A stretch of 64,000 nt of DNA from Guadua angustifolia (taxonomy: Eukaryota; Streptophyta; Magnoliopsida; Poales; Poaceae). The DNA lies in NCBI GenBank assembly GCA_036346375.1, contig CM070504.1, forward strand, positions 8,429,890 through 8,493,889, given 5' to 3'. Positions 46,093 to 58,504 of this stretch are shown here, piece by piece. Made by a program: the position numbers and the translations under genes. Numbering within the stretch: position 1 is the first letter of the stretch; every line of letters begins with the position of its first letter. The notes beneath the pieces are model-generated. The model was not told the origin of the DNA. It made no database searches and saw only the letters and a list, made by a program, of their open reading frames with translations.

Positions 46093-47174
46093 CTAGGAGT
46101 TCCTGTGGCGCTTGTAGGTGCCCTGGAAGTTGCCGACGAAGAGGTTCTTCAGGTCGGCCCAGCTCCTGATGGTGTTCACGGGAAGGTATTCGAGCCAGGC
46201 TCGAGCCGAGTCCGCAAGGTAGATGGAGAGGTACTGAATGATGAATAGATCATCAGTAGCTCCCCCTGCCCGGCATGCGAGCCGGTAATCCTCCAACCAG
46301 ACACTGGGGTTTGTCACCCCAGTGTACTTGGTGATGTTGACGGGTGCCCAGAACCGGGCAGGGAAATCCGCGTTGCGGATCTCTCGACCGAACGCCTGAG
46401 GCCTAGGGCCGTCAAGGCTTGAGTCACGGTCGCGACGCCGACCGCTATCTGCGGCCCGAGAGCGGGCCGCCTCGTCCACCATCCTCCTCCGCGCCTCGAG
46501 GGTGTCGCAGACGTCGCGATCGCCGCCAGCGTCGGCAAGACCGGAGTGCGCGAGGCCTAGGATCGCCGAGGGGCGCCATCGTCGCCGGACCTCGGCTGGT
46601 CTGGGCCAGCAAGACGGCCGGTGGCTCGAGAAGCCCCGAGTGGTGGGAGCTGGAGCCTTGTATGTCTTTGCATGGCCAAGACGCTCCACCAAACCGAAGG
46701 TTCTAGTATTTGGCCTTGGCCTCCGGGTCTTGGGCTCGGGGATGCCGCGCTGGCGATATTCTTCTTCTTGGCGACATTTTATTTGGTGGCGCGGAAAGAA
46801 CGGAAGATCGTCGGATCACTCAGCTAGTTGATGTTGGACTGGCGTCTGCTGCCGCCTTCGTGCGTGTGAGGATCGGGCCGGTCTTGCCCAGTCAAGACGA
46901 GCTTGTCCGGTGGGCCTTTGAGTCTCCAAATGTTTCGCTACTTCTTGAAGCTTAGCGCAAGTAGCTTGAGGCTCTCTTCCGCCGTCTGCGCCTCGGCGCG
47001 CCGGGCGGTGATTCCCGGACTTGGAGGGGTCGCGGCAGGTTCGGTCATGCCTGCCATGTTGCACTCGCGAGAGTACAACTCGTCCGAAGTGTGCCCCGCG
47101 TCGGAGCTGGAGTCGTCGCTGGAGGAAACCTCTAGCAGTTCGTGGACAGAGGCCGCATAGTCAGCCATTGCCAC
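46093..47174 (-). pseudogene. Gag polyprotein, large gypsy element
   Basis: The start at 47174 (MAMADYAASVHELLEV) and the second frame at 46692-46093 hold the retrotransposon gag domain: VWLEDYRLACRAGGATDD, then ARAWLEYLPVNTIRSWADL and FVGNFQGTYKR. A frame change lies near 46900 and a stop follows the capsid-like domain. Confidence 0.75.
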
Positions 47175-47510
47175 GAATCGTGAGCCCGCGGGGGATGGAG
47201 TCTCAACCCGTAGGGGCTTACGTGCGCCTCTGCGCGGCGGCGACAGGTGGGCGAGCTCCGCGTCGAGGTCCGTCAGAGAGTCTCAAGGTCGCCGTCGGCG
47301 CCGACGATGGAGTCGAGCTCCGACGGAGGCTCGAATCGAGAGGCGGCGGGACGAGCACGAGCTCTCCGTCGAAGTGGCGACAAGTCGAGGGAGCCAAGCG
47401 ATTCAGCTTCCGACGCAAACGCGCGTCGTGGATGAAGAAAGCCATCAAGGAGGTCTTTGGGAGTCCGGAGACGAAGATGATGACGCCAAGGCCCCTACCT
47501 AAGCGTCAAC

Positions 47511-48627
47511 CGTCGGTGTTTCAGATAATCGCAAGTAAATTTGTAAGTATAGGGGTCGCGCGCTCCCTCTCCCTGAATGGTCAAACTACGGGAGTCCAAG
47601 ATGTATACTGGTTCAGGCTGAATGTCCCTACGTCCAGTTTGTGGTGGCTTGTATTACCTGAGTGCAAGTGGTGCCGCCGGGATTACAAGTGAGGACTCGG
47701 GGCGAGCCCCGAGCGCCGTCGTGAGTGAGGGACTCGGGAGAGTTTGTCTATAGGTTGGACTTGACGGAGGTTGGATGTGTTTTTCAGGTCGGAAGGCTTG
47801 AACCGAACTGATCTCCCCTTCCCTGAGGGCCCCTGCCTCCCCTTATATAGACAGAGGGGGCAGGTTACACGGGAATTTAGAGAAAAGAGGTAGGGGTATG
47901 CTATGCCCGGGAGTCTCGGTCTTCGGTCTTGATGATTGACATGTCCCTGTGTATCCATGCTGGGTTAGTAGATACAATGGACTGCACTCTGGGAAGGTGC
48001 TTTGCCTCCTTCCTTGATGCACCTATCAGTATGGGCGCGCTGGGACAGGTGCTTGACTCTGGCGGCCCCGGCCGTCTTGGGAAGGAGCCACCCGCCCTAG
48101 CACGACAAATCATGTCCGTGGGGTCAGGATCGCTTGTCGTTGATCGACGACGTGGCGGAGGTCGCGGGTTGAAGCTCGTCGGGCCTCTCGAGCTTTCGTA
48201 GTCTGAACCCATGGAGGCGTTGGGCCGGGTCTAGGTCGAACTGCATGGAGGCGTCGGACCCGGGTCTAGGTCGAGGCGGGGCACTGACCGAGGTCGCTGA
48301 GTTGCAGGGAGGCCCAACAAGTGGCGAGGCCGACTGTGGGGCGCCCGACCTGAGGCCAGGTTGGGCCGCCTCTGGTGGGCCTGAATGAGGCCGAGAGTCC
48401 TTCGTGGCCCCTCGAGGCCTAGAGCTGGGCCCAAAATGGATCATTTGTTGTTTCCGCCAATATTCAGTGATAATCCCATCTGTGGGGGGCGGAGGCTTTG
48501 GTAATACCCTCTCCAACATTCAGCATCGCTGCCAACCTTGCCGCCATATCTGTATGACTGAGAGAAAAACGATCTTGAAATAGATGTATACTTTGCTGTG
48601 AGGTACCCCGGGTATGAGTATTCGTCA
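47511..48627 (-). repeat. 5' LTR of the large gypsy element
   Basis: Reads CGTCGGTGTTTCAG at the left edge and GAGTATTCGTCA at the right edge. The primer-binding region beside it (GGTTGACGCTTAGGTAGG on the minus strand) is a mutated form of the one at 6943. Confidence 0.85.
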
Positions 48628-48632
48628 ATATG

Positions 48633-51200
48633 CTTCTCAGATCCTGTTGGACTTTGTTGTTCCTTTGTTGTTGTCTTGCTTTTGTTTCGGCCGTTCATGG
48701 CTATGTATGGAAGTCCCATTGTTTGAGCATCACTTCACTTGCATAGACACCGTCCTGTCTCCTCACCCGCACACCGACCGCAACGGCGATGTAGCCTCTA
48801 ACACTACCTCCACTCGCTCTCCCTTCCTTGATCCCATCAGAACCTCCAAACCTAGTTCCCCTTTTCTTCGCTCTCCCGAGAAGCCCAGATCTACACCAGA
48901 TCTCCGTTTCTCAGTAGTGAACAATATGTAAGATCTCTTCTCCTACTGTTGGAGTAGTTAATATTCATATGCTACTAAATGCTTATCAGTTACTGAAACA
49001 CCAGTCTATCACTGGTACAATTATTCTTGTTTTTTAGGTGAGTTAGGTGGGAGGCTATGGGATTGGATGGGGAACTTTCTTTTATATGTGGCTATGCTCT
49101 ACAAAGATTAGGATGCTTAATCTGGTTGCCTATATCACATGATTAATTCAAACACTTTGCTCATCATTAGTTCACTTCAGGAGCATGGTCATACTGCTAT
49201 GTTAATTAAGCATACAGGTGAATTTTTATATTCATGTGTAGTGTTAAGAGAATGATGCACACAGATCTACAATCTGTCATATCCAAGTACCCACCAGAAG
49301 ACAAAACACACTTATGTTGTATTGAAGACTTGTTAAGTTTGTTTCTCTTTACAGTGAATTGCAGAAGTCACATGAGAAGTTTGTTCTTGGCAATATTTGC
49401 AAGAATATGAATTTTGGGAAACAAGAAAGGTAAAGCCCATTGTGCACAAATACCATTTACTTGAAATCATTATTTATTTACAGTCTTTTGCATAATTTTC
49501 ATTGACTATGGTGATAGCTGATGATGTTAATTTCAAATTTTGTTACAACATGATCATTACAATAAATTTCAAATTTAAAACCCCCGCATTCAAATATGGC
49601 CATTTGAATTTACCCATTCAAAAATAACCATTACAACGTGGTCGTTATAATAAATTTCAATTTTCAAATTCCCATATTTGAATTTACGGATAAAAAAATA
49701 ACCATTGCTGTTACGACGGTTTTATGGAATATGATTAGAATATAGAAGAGAACATAGAGTGTGTGATATAGAGAGTGTTGTTGGAGAGGAGTAGATATGG
49801 AGAGATATATTTTTAAAGAGCTCTCCAAATATGATTTTTGAAGAGTGAATTTGGAGAGGCCTTTTGGAGTTGCTCTAATAACTAGGCTAGGAGAAGGAGT
49901 GTTGTGCCACAAGCAGGGTTTTGAAAACCGCGCTTGAGTTCAAATTTGAATTAATTTTTTTGAAAAATTTAGAAAAATTATCCACAAAATTCCTAAAATT
50001 AGTATTAATTCCTCTATGACCTATGGTGTAAATTTTTTTAATAAAACAAAATTTGAAGATGTTTTTGAGCCATTCGATATCTAGAAAATAGAAAAAAAAA
50101 TCAAAAAAGAAAAGAAAAATAGGCCCAAGCCACCCGTAGGCCGGCTGGTCTACCCCGGCAGGGCAGTCCACCCGAGTGACCCGACTCCTCTACAAGGCAA
50201 TGGCTGCCCGAATGTGCTCAAAGGACAAATCTAAACGCGTGCGCACTTTCCCATTCTCTCTTCTCATCGATTGTGTCGCTGTCGGTTAGATCCGGCCACC
50301 TTATGCTATGAAACCACCTGGGAAGCTGCTGTTTTCATTCGATAAGGGTCAGAAACCACTCGGTGCTTGCGGTTTTTTTAGGAGCTTTCGATTTCCGAGA
50401 CTGCCTCCAAATTTCGTGGTTTTAGCTTGGTTTTCTCTCGGTTTTGGACAAATTTCAATCATATTTGCAGGGGAAACTGTTTGGTTGAGATGAAGATCGG
50501 AGGAAAAGGTACATATTCGGATATTCCATCCAATTTCATGAGCAACGCATGAATTTCCAAGGCACACAGATTGTATCTCCAATATTTTGAAACATGTCTT
50601 GTGCTACTCCAATTTGACTTCCATTTCATGCAATCGAAGTGCCAGTAGCCTAGTACGATGCATAGCTCCACAGAAGTAAAATTTTTTCAAGTACTAGTTT
50701 GTCAGAAATCAGCATTGTGTGTGACTGATAATTTTCATCCCAAATGGCAAATTTACACTTCCTTTGCTACTATATGCATGCATGGACATGGTCCAACAAA
50801 AATGGCCACTCTAACTATGTATATTTCATCATGAACATGCATCGGCAAGAACTGAAGCAATATTTTTTCGGAGAGCAAGTGGTGGAGACTAGAGAGAGTA
50901 AACAGTGAGCATGTTTAGTACAAATTTTTACTTCATGATGAAATTCCTATTGTTTATTTGTTCACGAATTTGATTGTACCCGTTTTTGTTCAAAAATGTC
51001 CCGTAGCAATATTTACTTGAATATATTTTTGTATCAATATTTGTTCAGTTATATTTAGTACCAATATTTGTTCAGGTGGTACTATTTGTTGAGGTATGTC
51101 TAGTTGAAAATTTTGTTAAATTATGTCAAGTTGCAATATTTTGTAGCAATATTTTTTTAAGTATATATAGTAGCAACATTTGATCAATTATATTTAGTAG
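48633..51200. other. Intergenic region with exon-like and transposon fragments
   Basis: A GC-richer stretch at 48700-48930 (frame containing VLSPHPHTDRNGDVA) is followed by a splice-flanked segment at 49353-49430 (ELQKSHEKFVLGNIC). I do not recognise either. The segments 49540-49900 and 49912-50110 are AT-rich transposon debris; the second resembles 59150-59340. No intact gene. Confidence 0.35.
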
Positions 51201-51215
51201 CGATATTTGTATGTA
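51000..51215. repeat. Irregular repeat of a TAGTAxCAATATTTGTTCA motif
   Basis: At least six diverged units of about 30 bp (AGCAATATTTxxTTxA followed by TATATTTAGT). Units vary in length, so this is a decayed minisatellite. Confidence 0.5.
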
Positions 51216-51243
51216 TGCTTATTTTTATTGTGTTCTTTTAACA

Positions 51244-51500
51244 GATGGTAGATATCGATGTGGAGTGGGAGCACAGCGAGAAGTTAAGTGCTGGATTTCG
51301 ATGCAAGCACTGTCTCAAAGAGAAGAAAGTAGACGGTGCGACCTGATTCAAGTAGCACTTGGCAGGACATGGTACGGATGTCATCCATTGTAGTAAATTT
51401 CCAACGAACGTTTGCAAGTACTTTCGGCGTGAACTAGATAGAACAAAGGATAACAAAAAGGAAAGGAGAGAAGAGATGATGAGGAAAGAAGTAGCAATTG
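51244..51500 (+). pseudogene. hAT transposase BED-finger relic
   Basis: The frame reads VEWEHSEKLSAGFRCKHCL, then LAGHGTDVIHCSKFP and YFRRELDRTKD. The C-x2-C and H-x7-C spacing fits the BED zinc finger at the N-terminus of plant hAT transposases. Two in-frame stops (TGA and TAG) fall between the Cys pair and the His. The core transposase domain is not recognisable in the following 500 bp. Confidence 0.6.
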
Positions 51501-52029
51501 GAGATTCCCCACGCACCAATCAGAAGAGCATCAACCCATCACATTTACAGGGGAGTCGCAATACACTCATACAACACAGAATAGAGACTATGACGTTTCT
51601 CAATTACAGAGGACGACTACTAAAAGGAAGGAAAAGGACGCACCACAGGATAGTTACGCACTATAGGATAGCTCTAGCTTATATAGCGTCAACGAGATAC
51701 AAGGGAGTTATGGCTCATATGACAGCTATGACTACGCCATTCCCGATGCTCATACATAACCTCCCACTCAATAGGTTTACGAGTGATACGACACTGAGTT
51801 TTATGGCATGTTGTATCAACAATGGCAAACGACAAGCACATAGACAGGGCAAAGCTGGCACGATTACAAGGCGAAATTGCTAACTACATGAGGGTTGGCC
51901 TTGATATCCATCGAGGAATACAACGTGGCCAACCAAGTGTTCACGCAACAATACTACCCGTAGCCCCGAAGGTAGTGTTTCATTTGCATGTTTCATTTCA
52001 TTGCAACTTGATATTAGACTAGCATAGCG

Positions 52030-53240
52030 TCCATGCAGGTCCAACATGGCATTTGTGTGGGAAGGACGATGAAAATATGCTGACCTTATAACTTTAAATG
52101 AAATGTATTTAAATGTGAATGGTATTGATATTTGAATACCTATTTTTTGCACATATTGTGTTGATATGTGAATGTTATTGAAATAAAAGGTTATTTGTTC
52201 ACATATTATTGCTAAAGTCTAAATGCCTAATTTACAACTTCAGATTATCTAAAATGTAGTAAAGGTCATGCCGAAATTTTTATTTCAATTGTATGTTTGA
52301 TTTCATTGCAAGTGAAATTTTTTACTGACATTCTATTTATATAGGTCAAACATGGTATTTCTACGACAATGGAAGAATAACGAAGCTATGCATATGCCTA
52401 CTCCACAACTTCAATTGAAAGGTATTATAATGTAAATGGTGTTGATAAGTGAATAGTAGTGAAATTGCGAATGATATTGCTGTAGTTATATAAATATCTA
52501 TTTTTGCACTTGTGTGATTTTAATATTTAATAAAAGATTATTTATTAATATATTATTGCTAGATGCTTAATTTACAACTTTTAATTGTCTAAAATATAGC
52601 AAATGTTATGTCAAAATTTTTTCATATTTAAGATAGATCATCTTGAAATTTTTTCATATTTTTACATACCTTCTTTACATATTTATTATATTTTTACTAG
52701 AATTTAGCATTCCCTGCATTTTTACAAAATTTACAACATTTTTTTACAATTTTTCCCCTTTTTGCATTTTTTCATTTTTCCAGCCTACCTTGGTTTTTCG
52801 TTGTTTTTGCTCAAAAACTACAGTTTTCGCACATGAGTTTGACTAGATTTTAAACTGATTTGAATTTTCAAACCGTTCAATTTTTCTATGATTTTTAAAT
52901 AATTTTTCATGAAAACCGAAACCGTCGGTAGTAAAAAATTGCTCCAAAATGAAATTTCGAACGCTGGCCACAAGAACAATCAACTTCGGCAGGGCCTACA
53001 CATTCGCCTCCGTCCGGTGGAGCCCACCCGTCGTAATCCAGCTAGTTTATCGGCTGCATGCAGATCTCAAATGTACCTGGCTAAAGCAGAAATACATACA
53101 CTGACACATCCTGACATGCTGGACCAATCATATATCAGCCTCACATGTCAGTGACAAAGTTCCATTATACCGTTCCCGTCCCGCGTCTACAAAATTTTCG
53201 CAGACAGCCACAATTATTGGGGCATTTTAATAATAGTAAT
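52030..53240. other. AT-rich spacer before the macro-domain gene
   Basis: No coding similarity. Contains T-rich low-complexity sequence (52620-52800) and a short GC-richer patch at 52980-53160. The last 150 bp before the gene are pyrimidine-rich (CTCTCTCCTCCTCC), as in many plant 5' UTRs. Confidence 0.35.
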
Positions 53241-53400
53241 CTAAATTAATCCCCTTTCTCTCTCCTCCTCCTCCGCCTGCTTGCCCCTATCCCCAAACTT
53301 CTTTCGCACCAGTTAGCTCCTCTCCTCCTCCGCTCCCACTTAGCGCGCGAACCCGTCCCTCTCATTTCCATGCCCTCCCGGCCCTGATCCGGCCGTCCCC

Positions 53401-56400
53401 ATGCAGCACCGCTCACCGGCGGAAGCCTCCGCCTCCGCCTCCCCGGCGGTGGTGGCGGCAGCGGCGGCCATGGCGCCCGGCGAGGGCGGGGTGGAGCCGG
53501 CCGTGACGCTCGACCAGGTCCCGCGCTGGAGCGACCCCGATCAGCGCATCTGCTCCTCCTCCCCCACCGCCGCCGGATCCGAGACCCCCGCCTCGTCCTT
53601 CCTCTCATTCTCCGACCCCCTTACCGGCGACGACGCGGCTGCCGAGGCGGGAGGGCGCGGCGCTTCTCGCTTCCCTGTCAACCACGAGATCAACTCGAAG
53701 ATCTACCTATGGCGGGGCCACCCGTGGAACCTCGAGGTCGACGCCGTCGTCAACTCCACCAACGAGGTCGGAATTCTGTTCGCTTTCACCTTCAGATGCT
53801 GCAAATGTTATAATCGAGATGCTAATGATTCGTGGTTTGTGGTTGTTGTAGAGCTTGGACGCGGCGCATAGTAGTCCGGGGCTGCATGCAGCGGCGGGGC
53901 CAGGACTCGCCGAGGAGTGCGCTACCTTGGTACGGTTACTCGGTTTGGCTTTTTGCTGTTTTAGGAGCGCATTTGGATTTGGAATGGGGATCATATGATG
54001 GCTTTTGTTTTTATGGATGATTTGCAGGGTGGATGCCGGACCGGTATGGCGAAGATGACCAATGCATATGATCTGCCTGCTAGGTTGGTGATTTTATTTT
54101 GTTGTGAATTGTGATGAGCGGTTTAGTAGTTTTTCTACATATGTAATGCTTGCTGATGTCATGGTTATTTGAAAATGGAGAGGTTAGAATAAGCTCGATG
54201 TAGTTGGCGACCTTTTTTTCTGGTTAATGAGATAGCTTCCATCTCCGGACTCTGTTGTCACCCCAAAAAAATGCAGTTGGGCAACTAATACTGACGGTAT
54301 AATGCTTAAACAAAGAGTGCCCATTGGATATATACACAATTTTAGCTCATTAGAGAAGTGCATAGGATCGGTCATGCTTGTAGAGTTACACCTTTGAGTT
54401 CAATACAAACATATGCTTTTGTAGTCACATATTTTACACTCTACTTTGTGACTTAGTGTATCTGTGAAATTTTGGCAGGCGATGCTGCATTTGCTGATGA
54501 ATTTTTACCGTTAGGCATTATGTGATATTTATAGATGCAACAATTTGCTGTGGAAACCTATCTGACCCAAAATCCCATGACCATAATGAACTCCTTCCGT
54601 GGCTGCACATCGTCACACCAACTATTACAACCACAATGCTCACCATAGGCTAACCATAATGTTCTCAAGATGACTCTCTCCTTTCATGGTATATGCTCCA
54701 GTTCGTTCCTGTAAGACCCCTATTACAGATTGACTGTAAATTGCTCCAACAATGTAATTTTAGCTTTATCATTTTCCATTTGAAGAAATGCTTGTTGTGA
54801 GTGTATCAGAACAGGACCTACCTTTTTTACACTCAACGATGGTATTTAATTTCATTATATGGTTTGGAGGTGATATATATGCTCTTCTTTATGTTATAAC
54901 TTATAACAACGCTTATCAACTGGTTTTGCAGGAAGGTCATCCATACAGTGGGCCCTAAATATGCTGTCAAATATCACACTGCTGCGGAGAATGCACTTAG
55001 CCACTGCTACAGGTCTTGTTTGGAACTACTCATTGAGAATGGTCTTGAAAGGTATATTGAAAGCTTTAGGGCCTGTTTGGTAGAGCTCTAGATTCCAGCT
55101 TCACCTAAGATCTGAAACTTGTAGGCTAAAATAAAGTGAATTAAGTTTATATTTTTGGTCTAAAATGTAAACAAGATGATCCATCTAAATACTCTTAATG
55201 TACTCACAGCTCCAGCTTCATAAATCTGGTGAAACTATAATTTTCCTGCCAAACACACCCTTAATGCATTTTGTTTTGGTTACGTTTTGATGTTTTTGTG
55301 CAATTTCTACAAGATTAAATAATTTATTTTTGCCTTCCATATTATTAGCATTGCTATGGGTTGCATATACACAGAAGCCAAAAATTACCCTCGTGAACCA
55401 GCTGCTCATGTGGCAATAAGTGAGTTATCTGATGAACACTTTCTTTCTCTTTATCTTTTACTATTTTTTGATATGTTCTAGGGCTCTTATGTTATGATTC
55501 CAAAGGTTAGGTTGTATCTGTGTTAATGATCTGTCTGTACCACAGTTAACCTTTTCTAGTATCTAATTCCCATCTTCTTTTGGATGAGGTTGAACAGGAA
55601 CTGTAAGACGTTTTCTGGAGAAACAAAAAGACAAAATAACTGCTGTTGTCTTTTGTACTACATCTTCATGTGATACAGAGATTTATAAGCGGTACTTAGA
55701 ATGAAACCACTAATACTTGTTAAATATGATAGATTCCTACATAGGTTGACAATATTGCATTCTGCAGGTTGCTTCCTCTATATTTCCCTCGGGACAAGCA
55801 TGAGGAAGAGATTGCTTCATTAAAACTTCCAGCTGATGTTGGTGATGAGAACGGTGAGACAATAATAGATGAAAGGAAAATAAGAATAAAACCCTTGCCT
55901 GCTGGGGCAGCAAATAGCAAATCTGCAGTTCCTGTGCCTGTAGATATTCCTCTTTGTGATTCTGGATTGACACGTAGAAGGTGATATAAAAACTACACGC
56001 ATCTTCTTCATTTTGATGGTTGGCAGAAATGATCGTGTGTGCTACCTTTGAGACACTTTTCATTAGATGCTCATTTCTCTCCCATTTGGTGGTTATCTTA
56101 TTTTAGCTGGTCTCTAAACAGGAATTCTTTCAAGTTGGATTCATATTTGGATCCCGCCTTTATGTCAATAATTAAAGATCCAGATCTCCGACGCGAGGAG
56201 CAATGGGAGAAGTCTGCTCAGGCAAACAAGGGATTTAATTTTGCTAAGATTCTTGGATTTGGTGATCTTGGTGGTCCCCCATTATCAGCTGCCGAAGAAT
56301 ATTCACTTCACTCACGATTCCTTGCTAAAGCAAATTCTCTGAATCTTTCAGAGATTGCTGAAATGAAAATAATGTATGTAAAATTTACATATTTCAGATT

Positions 56401-58504
56401 TTTTTTAAAAAAATAACTTTAGTTTGATTGCTATAGCCCACTATATCATTTGCCTGTGTTTTGATGTTTTCCACCAATTACAGTTACCGTGGCGGTGTTG
56501 ATACCGAAGGATGTCCAGTTATGGTTATTGTTGGTGCTCACTTTCTTCTTCGCTGTTTGGATCTTGAACGATTTGTTCTATATGTAGTAAAGGTAATCAA
56601 TCGTTAACATGATTAGACACTTGAATTGCACAGCAAAGAGATCCTTAACATTGCTTAGACACTTGAATTTCACAACAAAGAGATCCTCAACATTGCTTAG
56701 ACACTTGAATTGCACAGCAAAGATATATAGGGAAAAAAAGGGTATGATTGCTTTCCATGTGACATTAGAAACATTAGTGCATGTCTAATCCTGCAAACGC
56801 CCACAAAGGTCGGCTATGGCTTTCTGACATTGCATTTGTCAGTTATGGGTGTTCAACACTCTTATATGGGAGTATTGGAGTTGCTCAGCTTGTCCAATCC
56901 GTTTTGTTGACCCCTGGTCCACAAGCGGACTATCATCTTTTTTACTGTGTTTTTTCTTCACAAAAGACATGACTACGATTTGTATTTGGCATGTCTTGTG
57001 ATGATGATTTTTTGTTGCTTTGAGCTTTAGTTTTTCCCTTAAAAAAGGAGCTTTAGAATTTACATTAACAGCAGAGACCAAAGGTTGATGCTGCATTCCT
57101 CGTACCTGAGACAGCTTACTAGTTGGCAATTTCTTGTTTCAGTGAGATTATATATTTCTGGCTTGATTTGAAATGTGGTGGGATCCTGGAAGTTTTCAGA
57201 AAGGAAATTTAAAATATTTATGTATGTATATTCCAAGTTTCCAACTGCCTAGTGCCAAATAGATGGTTTTTACTTTATCCATGAATCAGCCTGGACTTTT
57301 CCAAAATTAAGAATATGCTGATCAACAAACCAAGTTCCTAACACCCCATCCAGCTGGGTCTGATATCACGGGTTTCAAGGGATCAATATACGGTACCTTT
57401 GTTGCCTCGAAATGTATTAGTTTCTCAAGCTGTCAAATTGGTCTGAAGAAACTAAATATACAACATTATATGATTTAGATATATCTGCGATTCGACAAAA
57501 TTGAGGGTTGGGACTACAACTAGCAAATCCAAGCCAAGGCACCTATAGAAAAGACCCAAAAATATTTGAATGACTTAATGCAGGACTTGTTTAAGCATCA
57601 TATTGCAAGATTCCCTACATGAACTATGCCAATGGATCTGCAAATTCATCACTAACTCTTGGTTATCTATGGTCATTATTGATGCCTCTTTGCATAGTAT
57701 ACTATTCATTCATCTTGTTTTGGCGCATTTCGACAGTAAATTCTGACAGGATTTAATATGCCTCTTTGCAGGAGTTTGAGCCTTTGATTCAAAAGCCTTA
57801 CACAATTGTCTATTTCCACTCAGCATCATCCTTACAAGTGTAAGTGTTGGATAAGTAGGTTGAGGAGTAATTTGCATGTTATCTGAACTTCAGTGCATGT
57901 AACATGAGTTCTTTTAAATGAATTTACAGACAGCCAGATTTTGGATTCATGAAGCGGTTACAACAAATACTAGGTCGGAAGCATCAGCGAAATCTTCATG
58001 TCAGTATCTCATTTGATCTCATTGTGCAGTTCTAATTATCAATTTGGAAAATATGAACTCTTGATGTCATCAATCTCCACAGGCTATATATGTACTCCAC
58101 CCAACGTTGGGACTGAGGACAGCTATTTTGGCGTTGCAGCTTTTTGTTGATGGAGAGGTACTTGCATTTGCATCTAAACTTTTTCTTTTGATTCTTTGGC
58201 ATGATTTTTCCTTGAAATTCCAGCATCTTTTTTGTTTCAATTAGGTCTGGAAGAAAGTTGCCTATGTTGACAGACTTGTGCAGCTATTCAGATATGTACC
58301 ACGGGAACAACTAACCATTCCCGATTTTGTCTTTCAGTAAGCAGTCTATACAATTTGTTCTAGCTTTTTTTAGAGGCATGCTAGTTAAACTAGGTTCGGT
58401 ACTCACATAGCCAATCCTGTAGGCATGACCTCGAGGTGAATGGCGGGAAGGGCATAATCGTTGACCCTAGAACAAAGCATGTCTACCAAAGACCATCAGG
58501 TTGA
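53401..58504 (+). CDS. Macro-domain and Sec14-like protein (GDAP2-like)
   Basis: Fourteen exons: 53401-53766, 53852-53929, 54028-54083, 54932-55051, 55349-55419, 55598-55691, 55768-55980, 56122-56373, 56484-56592, 57772-57839, 57930-57999, 58083-58157, 58245-58336 and 58423-58504. They total 1,746 nt (581 residues) with consistent phases and GT-AG borders. A second in-frame ATG at 53470 would give 558 residues, closer to the usual plant length, so the start is uncertain. The macro domain (about residues 98-260) has VDAVVNSTNE and GGCRTGMAKMTNAYDLPA, motifs that bind ADP-ribose. The C-terminal third is a CRAL-TRIO/Sec14-like domain (YTIVYFHSASSLQ, RNLHAIYVLHPT, VPREQLTIPDFVFQHDLE). Animal GDAP2 has the same fusion. 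The biochemical role in plants is unclear. No frame lesions are visible. Confidence 0.92.
55069..55260. mobile_element. Tourist-like MITE, copy 2, in intron 4
   Basis: A 192-bp element with ends GGGCCTGTTTGGTAGAGCT and CCAAACACACCC, flanked by TTA at 55066-55068 and 55261-55263. It begins 17 bp after the splice donor of exon 4. It matches 12733-12921. Confidence 0.85.
56614..56731. repeat. 42-bp tandem repeat, nearly three units, in intron 9
   Basis: TAGACACTTGAATTGCACAG starts at 56614, 56656 and 56698. Units differ by a few bases. Confidence 0.85.

Larger units (their letters stand above)
32893..48627 (-). mobile_element. Gypsy retrotransposon (Tat/Retand-like) with full gag-pol remains
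   Basis: LTRs of about 1,100 bp lie at 32893-33992 (3') and 47511-48627 (5'). They are flanked by a 5-bp target duplication ATATG at 32888-32892 and 48628-48632. Ends are TGACGAATACTCATACC and CACCGACA, as in the 6007 element. On the minus strand the order is gag, protease, reverse transcriptase, RNase H, a second RNase H-like domain, integrase, then a long 3' region with an antisense gene and tandem repeats. LTRs differ by many substitutions and indels, so the insertion is older than the 6007 element. Several frames are broken. A 3.35-kb solo LTR interrupts the integrase. Confidence 0.9.

Noticed and set aside
32888..48632. Two separate solo LTRs instead of one element
   Set aside because: The LTRs are in the same orientation with gag-pol between them, and the outer ATATG duplication matches, so a single insertion explains both.
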